Origin: CAYTRS01 sp964440305
GTDB lineage: Bacteria; Patescibacteriota; Minisyncoccia; Moranbacterales; JAKLHP01
Direction of reading: 5' to 3'
DNA length: 31,887 nucleotides
NCBI GenBank assembly: GCA_964440305.1
Contig: CAYTRS010000006.1
Span: 1-31,887 of the forward strand
The notes below the pieces were generated by a model, which searched no databases, was not told the DNA's origin, and saw only the letters and a program-made list of their open reading frames with translations. Shown one piece after another: positions 7,705 through 15,288 of this stretch; the first letter of the stretch is position 1; each line of letters opens with the position of its first letter. The position numbers and the translations under genes were made by a program.

Positions 7705-7726
7705 TCAGCACTCAAAATTTCCAATA

Positions 7727-7803
7727 ACCAATTTCTAATATCCGATGAAATTCTGAATTTAAAATTTCTAAATTAGGTCTTGGACATTTTGTTAGAAATT
7801 GGT
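7727..7803. repeat. Intergenic palindrome, AATTTCTAA words
   Basis: ACCAATTTCTAA (7727-7738) pairs perfectly over 12 bp with TTAGAAATTGGT (7792-7803). The space between contains further copies of AATTTCTAA and AAATTTC words. It occupies the whole 101-nt gap between two same-strand glycan genes. No intrinsic terminator signature is visible. Confidence 0.6.
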
Positions 7804-7805
7804 AA

Positions 7806-8990
7806 TTAGGAATTAGAAATTCCGTTTATTATATTCAAGGTTTTCTCTGTAAATTTTTCCCAGGAAAAATTCTTTGCCCGCTCCCTTCCTCTTTTGGAAA
7901 GCGTTTCCCGCAAATTCCTGTTTTTCATCAGATTTTTCATCACCATAACCATATCACTAACGCTTTCCGGATCGCAATAAAGCACTCCGTCTCCGCCTAC
8001 TTCCGGAAGCGAAGATTTTTTCGATGCTATCACGGGAATTCCTTTGTTCATCGCCTCAAGCACCGGAATTCCGAACCCTTCATAAAGCGAGGGATAGATG
8101 AAAAATGACGCATTTTCATACAAAGCCGGAAGATCTTCCTGCGGAACGAAATCCAAAAGCTTCACGTTTTCAGTCAAATTTAATTCTTTCACCAATTTTT
8201 CCGCATCAGTTGCAAGAGGAGCAAGTTGGGGCAAAAGCTTTCCGGAAACAACCAATTTGGGAAAGTTTTCCGAAAATCTTTCGTTCTTGTTCCTTTCCAT
8301 AAGCACTTTGTACGCCCGAATCAGTTTTTCAATGTTTTTTCTGACTTCCAACCCCCCGCCGTTGTAAATGTATCCCGATGAAAGATTGTATTTTTTAAGA
8401 ATCTTCGCGCTTTTTTCCTTAGCTACATTTTCTTTATAAATCGGATCAACATCAATATAGGAAACAGAGATTTTCTTGGAATTTATTTCTAAATGTTTTA
8501 TCAGGTCTTTTTCCGTCCGGCTGGACACCGCGACTATTTTATCCGCCTTCCTAATGGCATTCTCAATAAGGTTCTGATATTTCTTTTTCCTAGCATTGTT
8601 AAGATATGAAGGAAACAGTTTCGGAATGATGTCGTGAACAACCATTATGTGCGGAATTTTTTTCGGAAGGATTGTCGCGGATTGATAGAGACTCAAAAAA
8701 ACATCGCATTTGTCTTTTTTGACTTTTTTGGGAAGAATAATTTTTTCCCACCAAATTTTTCGAATCAAGTCATCTCTTTTCCAAAGTGGAAGAAAAATTT
8801 CTTTTTTGAAGTTTTTTGGCAATTTAAAACCCTTCGGCAAATCCTCCTCCAAATAAAGAATAAATTCCCAATTTTGGAAATTGGAAATTGGAAATTGGAA
8901 ATTACTCAACTTTTGAAGAAAGTTGAGTGTTGTTTGCCCTATTCCTGTATAAGGCTTCCGGGCAAAAGAAGCATTGATTCCTATTTTCAT
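7806..8990 (-). CDS. GT4 glycosyltransferase with repeat-derived insertion
   Basis: The 394-residue GT-B enzyme starts MKIGINASFARKPYTGIGQT at the ATG ending at 8990. A longer frame to 9125 would need a TTG, would run into the divergent dehydrogenase gene and would add non-homologous sequence. A consensus promoter directly before 8990 supports the shorter form. Features include IIPKLFPSYLN, IIVAVSS-type hinge KIVAVSSRTEKDLI, GGGLEVRKNIEKLIRAY and donor motif EGFGIPVLE in FFIYPSLYEGFGIPVLEAM. It resembles the GT4 gene at 4944-6119 and is probably a paralogue. After the first helix the protein carries SNFQFPISNFQNW, encoded by four exact copies of a heptamer, in place of the usual short turn. 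Cytoplasmic glycan assembly is expected. Confidence 0.9.
   Translation of the reverse strand: MKIGINASFARKPYTGIGQTTLNFLQKLSNFQFPISNFQNWEFILYLEEDLPKGFKLPKNFKKEIFLPLWKRDDLIRKIWWEKIILPKKVKKDKCDVFLSLYQSATILPKKIPHIMVVHDIIPKLFPSYLNNARKKKYQNLIENAIRKADKIVAVSSRTEKDLIKHLEINSKKISVSYIDVDPIYKENVAKEKSAKILKKYNLSSGYIYNGGGLEVRKNIEKLIRAYKVLMERNKNERFSENFPKLVVSGKLLPQLAPLATDAEKLVKELNLTENVKLLDFVPQEDLPALYENASFFIYPSLYEGFGIPVLEAMNKGIPVIASKKSSLPEVGGDGVLYCDPESVSDMVMVMKNLMKNRNLRETLSKRGRERAKNFSWEKFTEKTLNIINGISNS
8876..8928. repeat. Heptamer tandem repeat plus hairpin inside a CDS
   Basis: Four exact GGAAATT units occupy 8876-8903. They are followed at once by a perfect 9-bp hairpin, ACTCAACTT (8904-8912) with AAGTTGAGT (8920-8928) and a 7-nt loop. 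The whole tract lies in the GT4 coding sequence and stays in frame. The heptamer words match those that fill nearby intergenic palindromes. Confidence 0.8.
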
Positions 8991-8996
8991 AATCAC

Positions 8997-9025
8997 ATTA
9001 TACCCCAAAGCATCTTTATTAACAA
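8997..9025 (-). promoter_or_regulatory. Promoter giving a likely leaderless GT4 mRNA
   Basis: On the minus strand TTGTTA (9020-9025), exactly 17 nt, then a perfect TATAAT (8997-9002). Only six bases separate the -10 box from the GT4 ATG, so transcription should begin at or next to the A of the start codon. It sits in the 121-nt gap between the divergent GT4 and dehydrogenase genes. No equally convincing plus-strand promoter is seen there. Confidence 0.65.
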
Positions 9026-9111
9026 CTGTGATTTCCTTGTCCGATTTCAGATAATAAGCTAGACTTATGATATAGAATAAATACTCGAATATAAGCATTA
9101 AGTTAGTCATC

Positions 9112-10392
9112 ATGCAGAAAAACAAGCAAGCTGTTTGCGTGATCGGGCTTGGTTATGTCGGACTTCCGCTGGCCGTCCAGAGCGCGCTCAAAGGATACAA
9201 AGTTTATGGTCTTGACAGGGACAAGGAAAAAATAAAGAAAATAAAATCGGGAAAGACCCCAATAAAAGAAGAATTTTTGGAACTAAACCTTCCAAAAGTA
9301 AAAATTGAAGCGACAGATGATCCGAAAGTGATTAAAAACTCAAATATAGTTCTGGTATGTGTCCCCACTCCCGTAGACCGGAAATATTTTCCCGATCTGG
9401 AACCTGTAAAAAATGCCGTAAGAGATATTGTTAAGAATTTAAAAAAAGGACAGTTGGTGATTATTGAATCTACCATAAATCCGGGAGTTTGCGAAGAAGT
9501 GATTGAGCCAATTTTTGCAGAGGCCGGATATAAGATTGGAAAAGATTATTATATGGCGCATTGTCCTGAGAGAATAAATCCCGGAGATCCGAAATGGACC
9601 GTAGTAAACATTCCCCGCGTCATAGGATCATTTGACAAAAAGGGACTTAATTTGGCTTTGGATTTCTATCGAAGCATTTTGGAAGGAGAAATAAAGCCAA
9701 TGAATTCAATCCGCGAAGCTGAAGCTGTAAAAATCGTGGAAAATTCATTCAGAGACATTAATATCGCTTTCGTGAACGAGCTGGCAAAGTCTTTTGATAA
9801 AATGGGAATTGACGTGGTTGAAGTAATAAAAGGCGCTTCCACCAAGCCATTTGCTTTTATGCCCCATTGGCCCAGTTGCGGAGTCGGTGGACACTGCATA
9901 CCGGTTGATCCATATTATCTAATTGAACGAGCCAAGCTTTCCGGGTTTGACCATGAATTTTTAAAAACATCCCGAAAAATCAACAATTCAATGCCGGAAT
10001 ACACCGTGGAATTGCTTCAATACGCACTGAACAAGATAAAAATTCCCATGAAAGGCGCCAAAGTAGGGCTTTTGGGAATTTCTTACAAGGCAAATGTAGC
10101 CGATCTGCGTGAATCCCCCGCTCTGGAAATAATAAGACTTATCAAAAAGCATGAAGCAGATCTGAATATTTTCGACCCCCATACTCCCAAAAAATCAACT
10201 GTAAAAAACTTGAAAGAACTTCTGCAAAAATCCGATGCGATTGTACTTGCCACTGACCACAAAGAATTCAAGGAAGTCGATCCCAAAATTTTTAAAAAAT
10301 ATAAGATCAGAGTCATTATTGACGGAAAAAACTGCCTGGATAAGGAGGCTATCAAGAAACTGGGAATAATTTATAAGGGAATTGGGAGATAA
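9112..10392 (+). CDS. UDP-sugar 6-dehydrogenase (UDP-GlcNAc/ManNAc type)
   Basis: This 426-residue enzyme has an N-terminal NAD-binding Rossmann fold (VCVIGLGYVGLPLA, 8-21), the central dimer/catalytic domain and the C-terminal UDP-binding domain. Catalytic landmarks are ESTINPGVCEEV, AHCPERINPGDP, the lysine/asparagine stretch VKIVENSFRD (206-215) and the nucleophilic Cys in GVGGHCIPVDPYYL (C262). The family oxidises C6 of a UDP-hexose to the uronic acid with two NAD+. HCPERINPG and the GVGGHCIPVDP form favour the WbpA/WecC branch acting on UDP-N-acetylhexosamines over UDP-glucose dehydrogenase. It is the first gene of the plus-strand glycan block and diverges from a GT4 gene. Exact substrate is inferred. 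Confidence 0.92.
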   Translation: MQKNKQAVCVIGLGYVGLPLAVQSALKGYKVYGLDRDKEKIKKIKSGKTPIKEEFLELNLPKVKIEATDDPKVIKNSNIVLVCVPTPVDRKYFPDLEPVKNAVRDIVKNLKKGQLVIIESTINPGVCEEVIEPIFAEAGYKIGKDYYMAHCPERINPGDPKWTVVNIPRVIGSFDKKGLNLALDFYRSILEGEIKPMNSIREAEAVKIVENSFRDINIAFVNELAKSFDKMGIDVVEVIKGASTKPFAFMPHWPSCGVGGHCIPVDPYYLIERAKLSGFDHEFLKTSRKINNSMPEYTVELLQYALNKIKIPMKGAKVGLLGISYKANVADLRESPALEIIRLIKKHEADLNIFDPHTPKKSTVKNLKELLQKSDAIVLATDHKEFKEVDPKIFKKYKIRVIIDGKNCLDKEAIKKLGIIYKGIGR

Positions 10393-10408
10393 TGAAAGCG
10401 TAAAACGT

Positions 10409-10456
10409 AAAGCGAAAAACTAAAAAAAAATAATATATTCCTTAGTTTTGCGCTTT
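10409..10456. repeat. Intergenic palindrome, AAAGCG/AACTAA words
   Basis: AAAGC (10409-10413) and AAAACTAA (10416-10423) pair with TTAGTTTT (10442-10449) and GCTTT (10452-10456), with two unpaired bases on each side. Flanking sequence (AAAGCGTAAAACG before, TTTTAGCTTTAAG after) extends the same word pattern across the gap between 10393 and 10482. It is related to the element at 2659-2731. Confidence 0.6.
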
Positions 10457-10482
10457 TAGCTTTAAGTTTTAAATTTTTATAT

Positions 10483-10713
10483 ATGTTCAGCCTATTAAAA
10501 TTAATCATCTGGATTGCCGGGATAGTTGTTGTTGGCGGTTTTGTTTTGAATTATTTTGGCTATGAAGTGAATCGTAATTATTTTAACGACAGCAAGAAAG
10601 AGTGCCAAGAAAGACTGAATAATTGTAAAGACGAACTCATTCACAAGGGAACCGACAATGCCGAGTGTGATTTCAAATGCATTGATCCGAAGTTTGTTAT
10701 AAAAAAGAAATAA
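10483..10713 (+). CDS. Small single-pass membrane protein with four cysteines
   Basis: A 76-residue protein of unknown family. Residues 5-25 (LKLIIWIAGIVVVGGFVLNYF) form one membrane helix. The remaining charged part carries four cysteines (KKEC, NNC, AEC, FKC), roughly two close pairs, that could form disulfides or bind a metal outside the membrane. It lies 17 nt before the DPM1-like GT2 gene in the same direction, so co-expression is likely. Start ATG at 10483 has an A/T-rich leader (TTTTTATAT). The coding call rests on a long in-frame protein-like composition and the tight spacing. No function is assigned. Confidence 0.75.
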   Translation: MFSLLKLIIWIAGIVVVGGFVLNYFGYEVNRNYFNDSKKECQERLNNCKDELIHKGTDNAECDFKCIDPKFVIKKK

Positions 10714-10730
10714 TAAAGTAATTTAATTCT

Positions 10731-11684
10731 ATGAAATTAGTAGTTAATATTCCGGCATATAATGAGGAAAGGAGAATTGCCGAAACAATCAGAAGAATTC
10801 CCCGCCAAATTCCGGGAATAGACGAAGTGTTTGTACAGGTGATTGACGACGGATCCAAAGATAAAACTGTTGAAAAATCGCGCGAAGCCGGAGCAGATTT
10901 TGTCCACTCCCATAAAATCAACCGCGGAATCGGAGTAACCTTCAGAACCTCAGTTGGAAAAGCGCTCCGCAATGAAGCTGATATTATGGTCAATATTGAT
11001 GCCGACGGACAATTTAATCCAAATGATATCAAGAAGCTTGTTCAGCCAATTTTAGAAGGAAAGGTTGATATAGCAAGCGCTGATCGTTTTGGAGAATATA
11101 AGGCAAAGGATATCCCTTGGATAAAAGATTTCTTAAACAGATTGGTTGCAAGAATTGTCGGAAAATTCCTAAATCATAAAATAAACGATCTTACCTGTGG
11201 ATTCCGCGCCTACAGCCGGGAAGCGCTGTTGCGACTCAACCTTTCCGGAGGTTTCACTTATACCCAAGAAGTAATCATTGACGCTATTGGAAAAAATCTT
11301 AAAGTAATCTGGATTCCAATCGAGGTAAATTATTTTGAAGACAGAAGATCCAGAGTCGTCAAAAGCGTTTGGAATTACATTAATTTAAGCTCCAGAATAA
11401 TCCTGAAAGCAGTCCGGGACGTTCGGCCGATGAAATTTTTCGGCTGGCCAGGACTGTTTTTGATATTCGTTTCGCTAATAATATTCATATATTTTGCCAT
11501 AATGTATTTCCAAAGCTTAAAAATAACTCCCTATAGAAACCACCTTCTCTTAGCTATAACTTTCCTTCTGGTTGGAATGCAATTCCTCATTTTTGCTTTT
11601 ATTGCTGATATGATAAAAACCAACCGCAAGCTGACAGAAGATCAGATGTATCTTTTGCGAAAAGAAAAATACAGGAAAAAGTAA
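10731..11684 (+). CDS. DPM1-like GT2 polyprenyl-phosphate glycosyltransferase
   Basis: The 317-residue protein has a GT-A domain with VVNIPAYNEERRIAETI (4-20), QVIDDGSKDKT and the DXD metal site in MVNIDADGQFNPND (about 87-100), plus LTCGFRAYSREAL, the acceptor-side motif of the DPM1/GtrB group. Two C-terminal membrane helices follow (about 236-258 and 270-292). Such enzymes transfer a sugar from a nucleotide donor to polyprenyl phosphate, giving the lipid-linked donor used by GT-C transferases outside the membrane. Several GT-C-like proteins are encoded further along, so this could be their donor-making enzyme (inference). It is 8 nt upstream of a GT4 gene. Confidence 0.9.
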   Translation: MKLVVNIPAYNEERRIAETIRRIPRQIPGIDEVFVQVIDDGSKDKTVEKSREAGADFVHSHKINRGIGVTFRTSVGKALRNEADIMVNIDADGQFNPNDIKKLVQPILEGKVDIASADRFGEYKAKDIPWIKDFLNRLVARIVGKFLNHKINDLTCGFRAYSREALLRLNLSGGFTYTQEVIIDAIGKNLKVIWIPIEVNYFEDRRSRVVKSVWNYINLSSRIILKAVRDVRPMKFFGWPGLFLIFVSLIIFIYFAIMYFQSLKITPYRNHLLLAITFLLVGMQFLIFAFIADMIKTNRKLTEDQMYLLRKEKYRKK

Positions 11685-11692
11685 ATTTATAT

Positions 11693-12805
11693 ATGGGACT
11701 TAAAATATTATTCATTTCCCGCGCTTATCCGCCTATTCTTGGAGGAATTGAAATGCAAAATTATGGGATTGCGAACGCTCTTAAGAAACTGGCTGATGTT
11801 AAAATAATCGCCAACAAAAAAGGCAAAAAAAACCTGCCTGTTTTTTTACCTGTCCTGACAATCAAATGCCTTTTCACTCTTTGGAAATATGATGCCGTTC
11901 TTTTTGGCGACGGGGTTCTTTCCCCTGTCGGAGCGTTTTTGAAAATATTCTACCCTTCGAAAAAATTTCTTTCCATTATCCATGGATTGGATATAACTTT
12001 CGCATACAAAAAATCTTTTCTGGGAAAAGCATATAGAAGCATAAATATTCCCTGCCATAAAAAAATGGATAAGCTTATAATGGTCGGGAATGAGACTATC
12101 AGAGAGGCTGTTAAAATCGGAATTCCCAAAGAAAAATGCGTCTTTATTCCAAACGGACTGGACATTTCCGAAATAAGTGGAAATTATTCTAGAAAAGATT
12201 TGGAAAAAGTTTTAGGTATTAATCTTTCCGAAAAAAAAGTGATCTTCCGAGGCGGAAGATTCACAAAGCATAAAGGAGTAGAATGGTTTATTAGAAATGT
12301 GATGCTGAAACTTCCCCCAAATTACATTTTAGTTGCAGCCGGAGGAGCAATTGCCAAAAAAACAGCCGGCGATGAAAATAATTATGAAAATTGCGCCAAA
12401 GCAGTAAGAGAATTTAATCTTTCGGAAAGAGTTAGGCTTTTGGTAAATATTCCCCGCGAAGATATAAAAACAATCTTTAATACTTGCGATGTTTATATTT
12501 CTCCAAATATAAAAGTTCCTGGATCAATGGAAGGGTTTGGAATAACTGCAATTGAGGCAGGAGCTTGCGGAAAAGTAGTTTTAGCAGCCAATATTGAAGG
12601 GCTTCGAGACGCAATAAGGGACAATCAAAATGGTTTTTTGGTTGATTCCGGAAACGCTGAAATGTGGGCAAAAAAAATAAAAGAAATTTTGGAAAATGAC
12701 GCTTCTCGAAAAGAATTTGGCGAAAAAGCTAGGCAATTCGTGATTGAAAATTATAGCTGGGACAAAATAGCAAAAAGGTATTTGGAAGAAATGGAAAAAT
12801 TATAA
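11693..12805 (+). CDS. GT4 glycosyltransferase
   Basis: A 370-residue GT-B protein. The N-terminal half begins LKILFISRAYPPILGGIEMQ (3-22) with the glycine-rich acceptor loop. The donor half has VIFRGGRFTKHKGVEWFI and the signature PGSMEGFGITAIEAGACGK (E-x7-E as EGFGITAIE). The C-terminal helix ends FVIENYSWDKIAKRYLEEM. It shows the PimB/WcaL-like layout of phosphoinositol- or lipid-linked glycan transferases, but sugar specificity cannot be read. No membrane helix is present, although LTIKCLFTLWKYDAVLF could lie against the membrane. Eight nt follow the previous gene; the ATG is preceded by AAATTTATAT and no Shine-Dalgarno sequence. Confidence 0.9.
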   Translation: MGLKILFISRAYPPILGGIEMQNYGIANALKKLADVKIIANKKGKKNLPVFLPVLTIKCLFTLWKYDAVLFGDGVLSPVGAFLKIFYPSKKFLSIIHGLDITFAYKKSFLGKAYRSINIPCHKKMDKLIMVGNETIREAVKIGIPKEKCVFIPNGLDISEISGNYSRKDLEKVLGINLSEKKVIFRGGRFTKHKGVEWFIRNVMLKLPPNYILVAAGGAIAKKTAGDENNYENCAKAVREFNLSERVRLLVNIPREDIKTIFNTCDVYISPNIKVPGSMEGFGITAIEAGACGKVVLAANIEGLRDAIRDNQNGFLVDSGNAEMWAKKIKEILENDASRKEFGEKARQFVIENYSWDKIAKRYLEEMEKL

Positions 12806-12813
12806 TGTCAAAA

Positions 12814-12905
12814 CTAAAATTTCAAATGTCAAATCAAATCCCAATGGCTAGATTTTAAATATTTGGATTTTGAGCTTGATTGGAAATTTGTAATTTGGAT
12901 TTTAG
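12814..12905. repeat. Intergenic palindrome, CAAAT/CTAAAAT words
   Basis: CTAAAAT (12814-12820) pairs with ATTTTAG (12899-12905), and the next inner words TTCAAAT and ATTTGG pair imperfectly. Copies of TCAAAT, ATTTGGAT and GGAAATTTG fill the space between. It takes up nearly all of the 121-nt gap. Confidence 0.5.
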
Positions 12906-12926
12906 ATTTTCAATTCTCATAAATTT

Positions 12927-14840
12927 ATGTATTTTATCTTTGAACAGGCTGCATTTTTTGCATCAATAATATTGACCCTATTTATTCCAGGCTATTTTTT
13001 GTTGTCCGCAATCGAACAAAAAATTAAAATTTTCACCAATCTGGAAAAGTTTATCCTTTCTTTCGGGCTAAGCATTGTCATTGCGGATTTCTTGATGATT
13101 TTTCTTGGAAAATTTGGAATTCCTATCAGCAGAACATCAATATTTTTTTCAATAATATTATTCTCCGCGATTTGTTTTGCAATGGGAAAACTGCAAAAAC
13201 ACGAAAATTCTCAAAAAATTGAATTTAATTTTTCAAATAATCAAACGCTGCTTATAATTTTGCTTGTCTTTTTGACAATTTTCATTAAAACGGCATATCT
13301 TAAAAATTCCGTTTTCCCCACTTCAACCGACCTCGGCCATCATATGTATTGGTCGGAAGATATCATGAAAACTGGCAAGCTTCCGGTTTATGCCGAGCGG
13401 AATATTGTCAGCGAAAACGGAAATTACAAAGTTACAGAGCCGCAAAAAATTGCCGATTTTGTCATTGGCGAGCATCTGATTTTTTCCGCAATCTCACTCA
13501 TTTCCAAAATAAGTATAATTTCCTACTTCCCCACTCTTGTACTTTTGCTAGTTAATATATTTTCCATTCTGGCGGTTTTTGTGCTAGCTTTGAGATTTTT
13601 TGAAAATCACCCGCAAGGAAAAAATATTGCCATTGCGACTCTATTTCTCTTGGGACCGCTTTATGCGATCTCTTCTCCCCAAGCTAAATTCGCCAGCGGA
13701 GGAGTAATTGGAAATGTGATAGGAAATTTACTGCTACCTATCGCATTATATTTCATTTACAGATTTCTCAAAGAAAAAAGCTCGCTTTTTCTTTCTCTCG
13801 CGATTTTTTCCGCTTTAGGAATGGCCTACACTCATCATCTCACAACTTTTATTTTTATTTTCATTCTTATTTTTTCTGTTCTGATATTTACCATATTTAA
13901 TTTCAGAAAATTCGGAAAACACTTAATAACCTGGACAAAGGCTTTTTTGTCTCCGTCCGTAATCGCGCTTTTTATTTTTTCCCTTTTACTTTTAACTTTA
14001 ATTTATACTCCGACCTATCTTGATAAAAGCGCCATTGACACCGCCGTCGGAACGCCGGAAAAATCCACCCGGACAGGACTTTCCTTTCAGCAGCTATCTT
14101 TCACTGCAGGAGAAGCCAGAATGAGCTTGGGAATTTTGGGAATTCTTCTGCTTCTTTTCACTAAAAGAAAAAAATATTATTCCGCAATTCTTCTCGGATG
14201 GGCAGGAGCTATTTTTGCGATGTCTTTGAAACCATCTTTGCTTTTCGTTGATATTCCCTCCGCCCGCATTGCCAGCTATATTTCCTACCCCTTGGGCATT
14301 TTGGGAGCTTTTGGAATAGTTTATATTTTTTCTTCGTTTCAAGAAAAAAATAATATTCTAATAAGCCGGAAATTTGGAATTGCACTATCTTTGGTGCTTT
14401 TCACTTTTATCATTTGGAGCGGGTTTTATGATAATTCCGGATATCTCAAGGAAAAAAATAATTCCGCCGAAGCCATTCAAACCTTCCACGCATCAAAATA
14501 TCTTTCTGAAAAATCAGAGAGAAGCGACAATATAGTTAAAGATCATGCCTATATTTCTTCCGGAGATGCTTGGATAAAAATATTTTTTATGAGAGATTAT
14601 GGATTTCCCTTTTCCAGAGGGCTTCTCAAGCGATATGAAGACAATCCTGAGCGGGAAATGTGCACCCTTTGGATGATTTCTTCTCCAAACACAGACAACG
14701 GAAAAAAATGCTTTTCTGAAACTCAAACTAATTTCGTTATGGTAAACCCTCTCTTTGACAGCGCCCAATTTGAAAAATCGGAAAGCTTTTGGAAGATTTA
14801 TGACGGGAAAGAAATAAATATATTCTATCGGAATTTTTAA
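12927..14840 (+). CDS. Large multi-spanning membrane protein, GT-C-like
   Basis: The 637-residue protein has about twelve hydrophobic segments and a soluble C-terminal part of about 130 residues. The first long extracytoplasmic loop holds an acidic/histidine motif, STDLGHHMYWSEDIM (133-147, D135, H138, H139), in the place where GT-C transferases carry their catalytic acidic residues. A later loop has AYTHHLTTF. The last region (YISSGDAWIKIFFMRDYG, then two cysteines in EMCTLWM and KKCFSE) looks extracytoplasmic. This fits an oligosaccharyl- or mannosyltransferase-like protein that uses a polyprenyl-linked donor, but I recognise no specific family. The small exported protein that follows and the next GT4 are probably co-expressed. 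Confidence 0.75.
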   Translation: MYFIFEQAAFFASIILTLFIPGYFLLSAIEQKIKIFTNLEKFILSFGLSIVIADFLMIFLGKFGIPISRTSIFFSIILFSAICFAMGKLQKHENSQKIEFNFSNNQTLLIILLVFLTIFIKTAYLKNSVFPTSTDLGHHMYWSEDIMKTGKLPVYAERNIVSENGNYKVTEPQKIADFVIGEHLIFSAISLISKISIISYFPTLVLLLVNIFSILAVFVLALRFFENHPQGKNIAIATLFLLGPLYAISSPQAKFASGGVIGNVIGNLLLPIALYFIYRFLKEKSSLFLSLAIFSALGMAYTHHLTTFIFIFILIFSVLIFTIFNFRKFGKHLITWTKAFLSPSVIALFIFSLLLLTLIYTPTYLDKSAIDTAVGTPEKSTRTGLSFQQLSFTAGEARMSLGILGILLLLFTKRKKYYSAILLGWAGAIFAMSLKPSLLFVDIPSARIASYISYPLGILGAFGIVYIFSSFQEKNNILISRKFGIALSLVLFTFIIWSGFYDNSGYLKEKNNSAEAIQTFHASKYLSEKSERSDNIVKDHAYISSGDAWIKIFFMRDYGFPFSRGLLKRYEDNPEREMCTLWMISSPNTDNGKKCFSETQTNFVMVNPLFDSAQFEKSESFWKIYDGKEINIFYRNF

Positions 14841-14850
14841 TTTCCAATTC

Positions 14851-14935
14851 TTATAATTTTTAAATAATGCTTAAATTTTTAATGTTTAAAAAATTATTAA
14901 ATTATTTATAAAATTAAAAATTAAAAAAATTATAA
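14851..14935. repeat. AT-only intergenic palindrome
   Basis: TTATAATTTTT (14851-14861) pairs perfectly over 11 bp with AAAAATTATAA (14925-14935). Nearly every base between is A or T, with repeated TTAAAT and AAATTAT words. It fills the 103-nt gap before the next gene. Confidence 0.55.
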
Positions 14936-14943
14936 AATTTTAT

Positions 14944-15288
14944 ATGAACAAACTTGTAATTCCGCTAATTATAATATTTCTTCTTGCCAGCTTCGTTTTC
15001 TTGGCGGCAACTGAGAGAAAGCAGGAGAGTTTGGAAAACCAAAACTTCTGGGTGGTTTATTTTGAAAATCCCCAAGAAAATGGTTTGAATTTTGCAATAG
15101 ATAACAGAAACGATTCGGAAAATTTTCATTGGGAAGCCACCGCTAACGGAGAAAAATTTCAGGAAGGAAATCTTCAAATTCAAAAAGGAGAAAAGAAAAC
15201 CGTTCCGCTAAAATCAGAAAAGGCAGGAAAAATTGAAATAAAAGTCAAAAACGGAGAGGAAAACCAGCTAATATATAAAATAATATGA
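14944..15288 (+). CDS. Small exported beta-rich protein
   Basis: A 114-residue protein of unknown family. The N-terminus is a signal anchor or signal peptide (VIPLIIIFLLASFVFLAA, 5-22). The rest alternates short strands and turns (FWVVYFENP, NFAIDNRNDS, FHWEATANGEKF, KKTVPLKSEKAGKIEIKVK) in a pattern like a single immunoglobulin-type or CARDB-like beta-sandwich. No cysteines are present. Its stop overlaps the next start in an ATGA (15285-15288), so it is translated together with the following GT4. Placed directly after the GT-C-like protein, it may be an accessory domain working outside the membrane (inference). Confidence 0.75.
   Translation: MNKLVIPLIIIFLLASFVFLAATERKQESLENQNFWVVYFENPQENGLNFAIDNRNDSENFHWEATANGEKFQEGNLQIQKGEKKTVPLKSEKAGKIEIKVKNGEENQLIYKII

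Noticed and set aside
7705..7713. Second CIRCE-like half site upstream of the O-antigen ligase-like gene
   Set aside because: TCAGCACTC matches one half, but the sequence nine bases away (AATAACCAA) does not match the other half. A single 9-mer is expected by chance and the gene is not a chaperone.
8876..8903. Heptamer repeats as a CRISPR array
   Set aside because: Units are 7 nt and directly adjacent, without spacers; no cas genes are seen in the window.
8991..9125. N-terminal extension of the GT4 gene to a TTG at 9125
   Set aside because: It would overlap the divergent dehydrogenase start, adds sequence unlike GT4 N-termini, and spans the promoter that fits the ATG at 8990.
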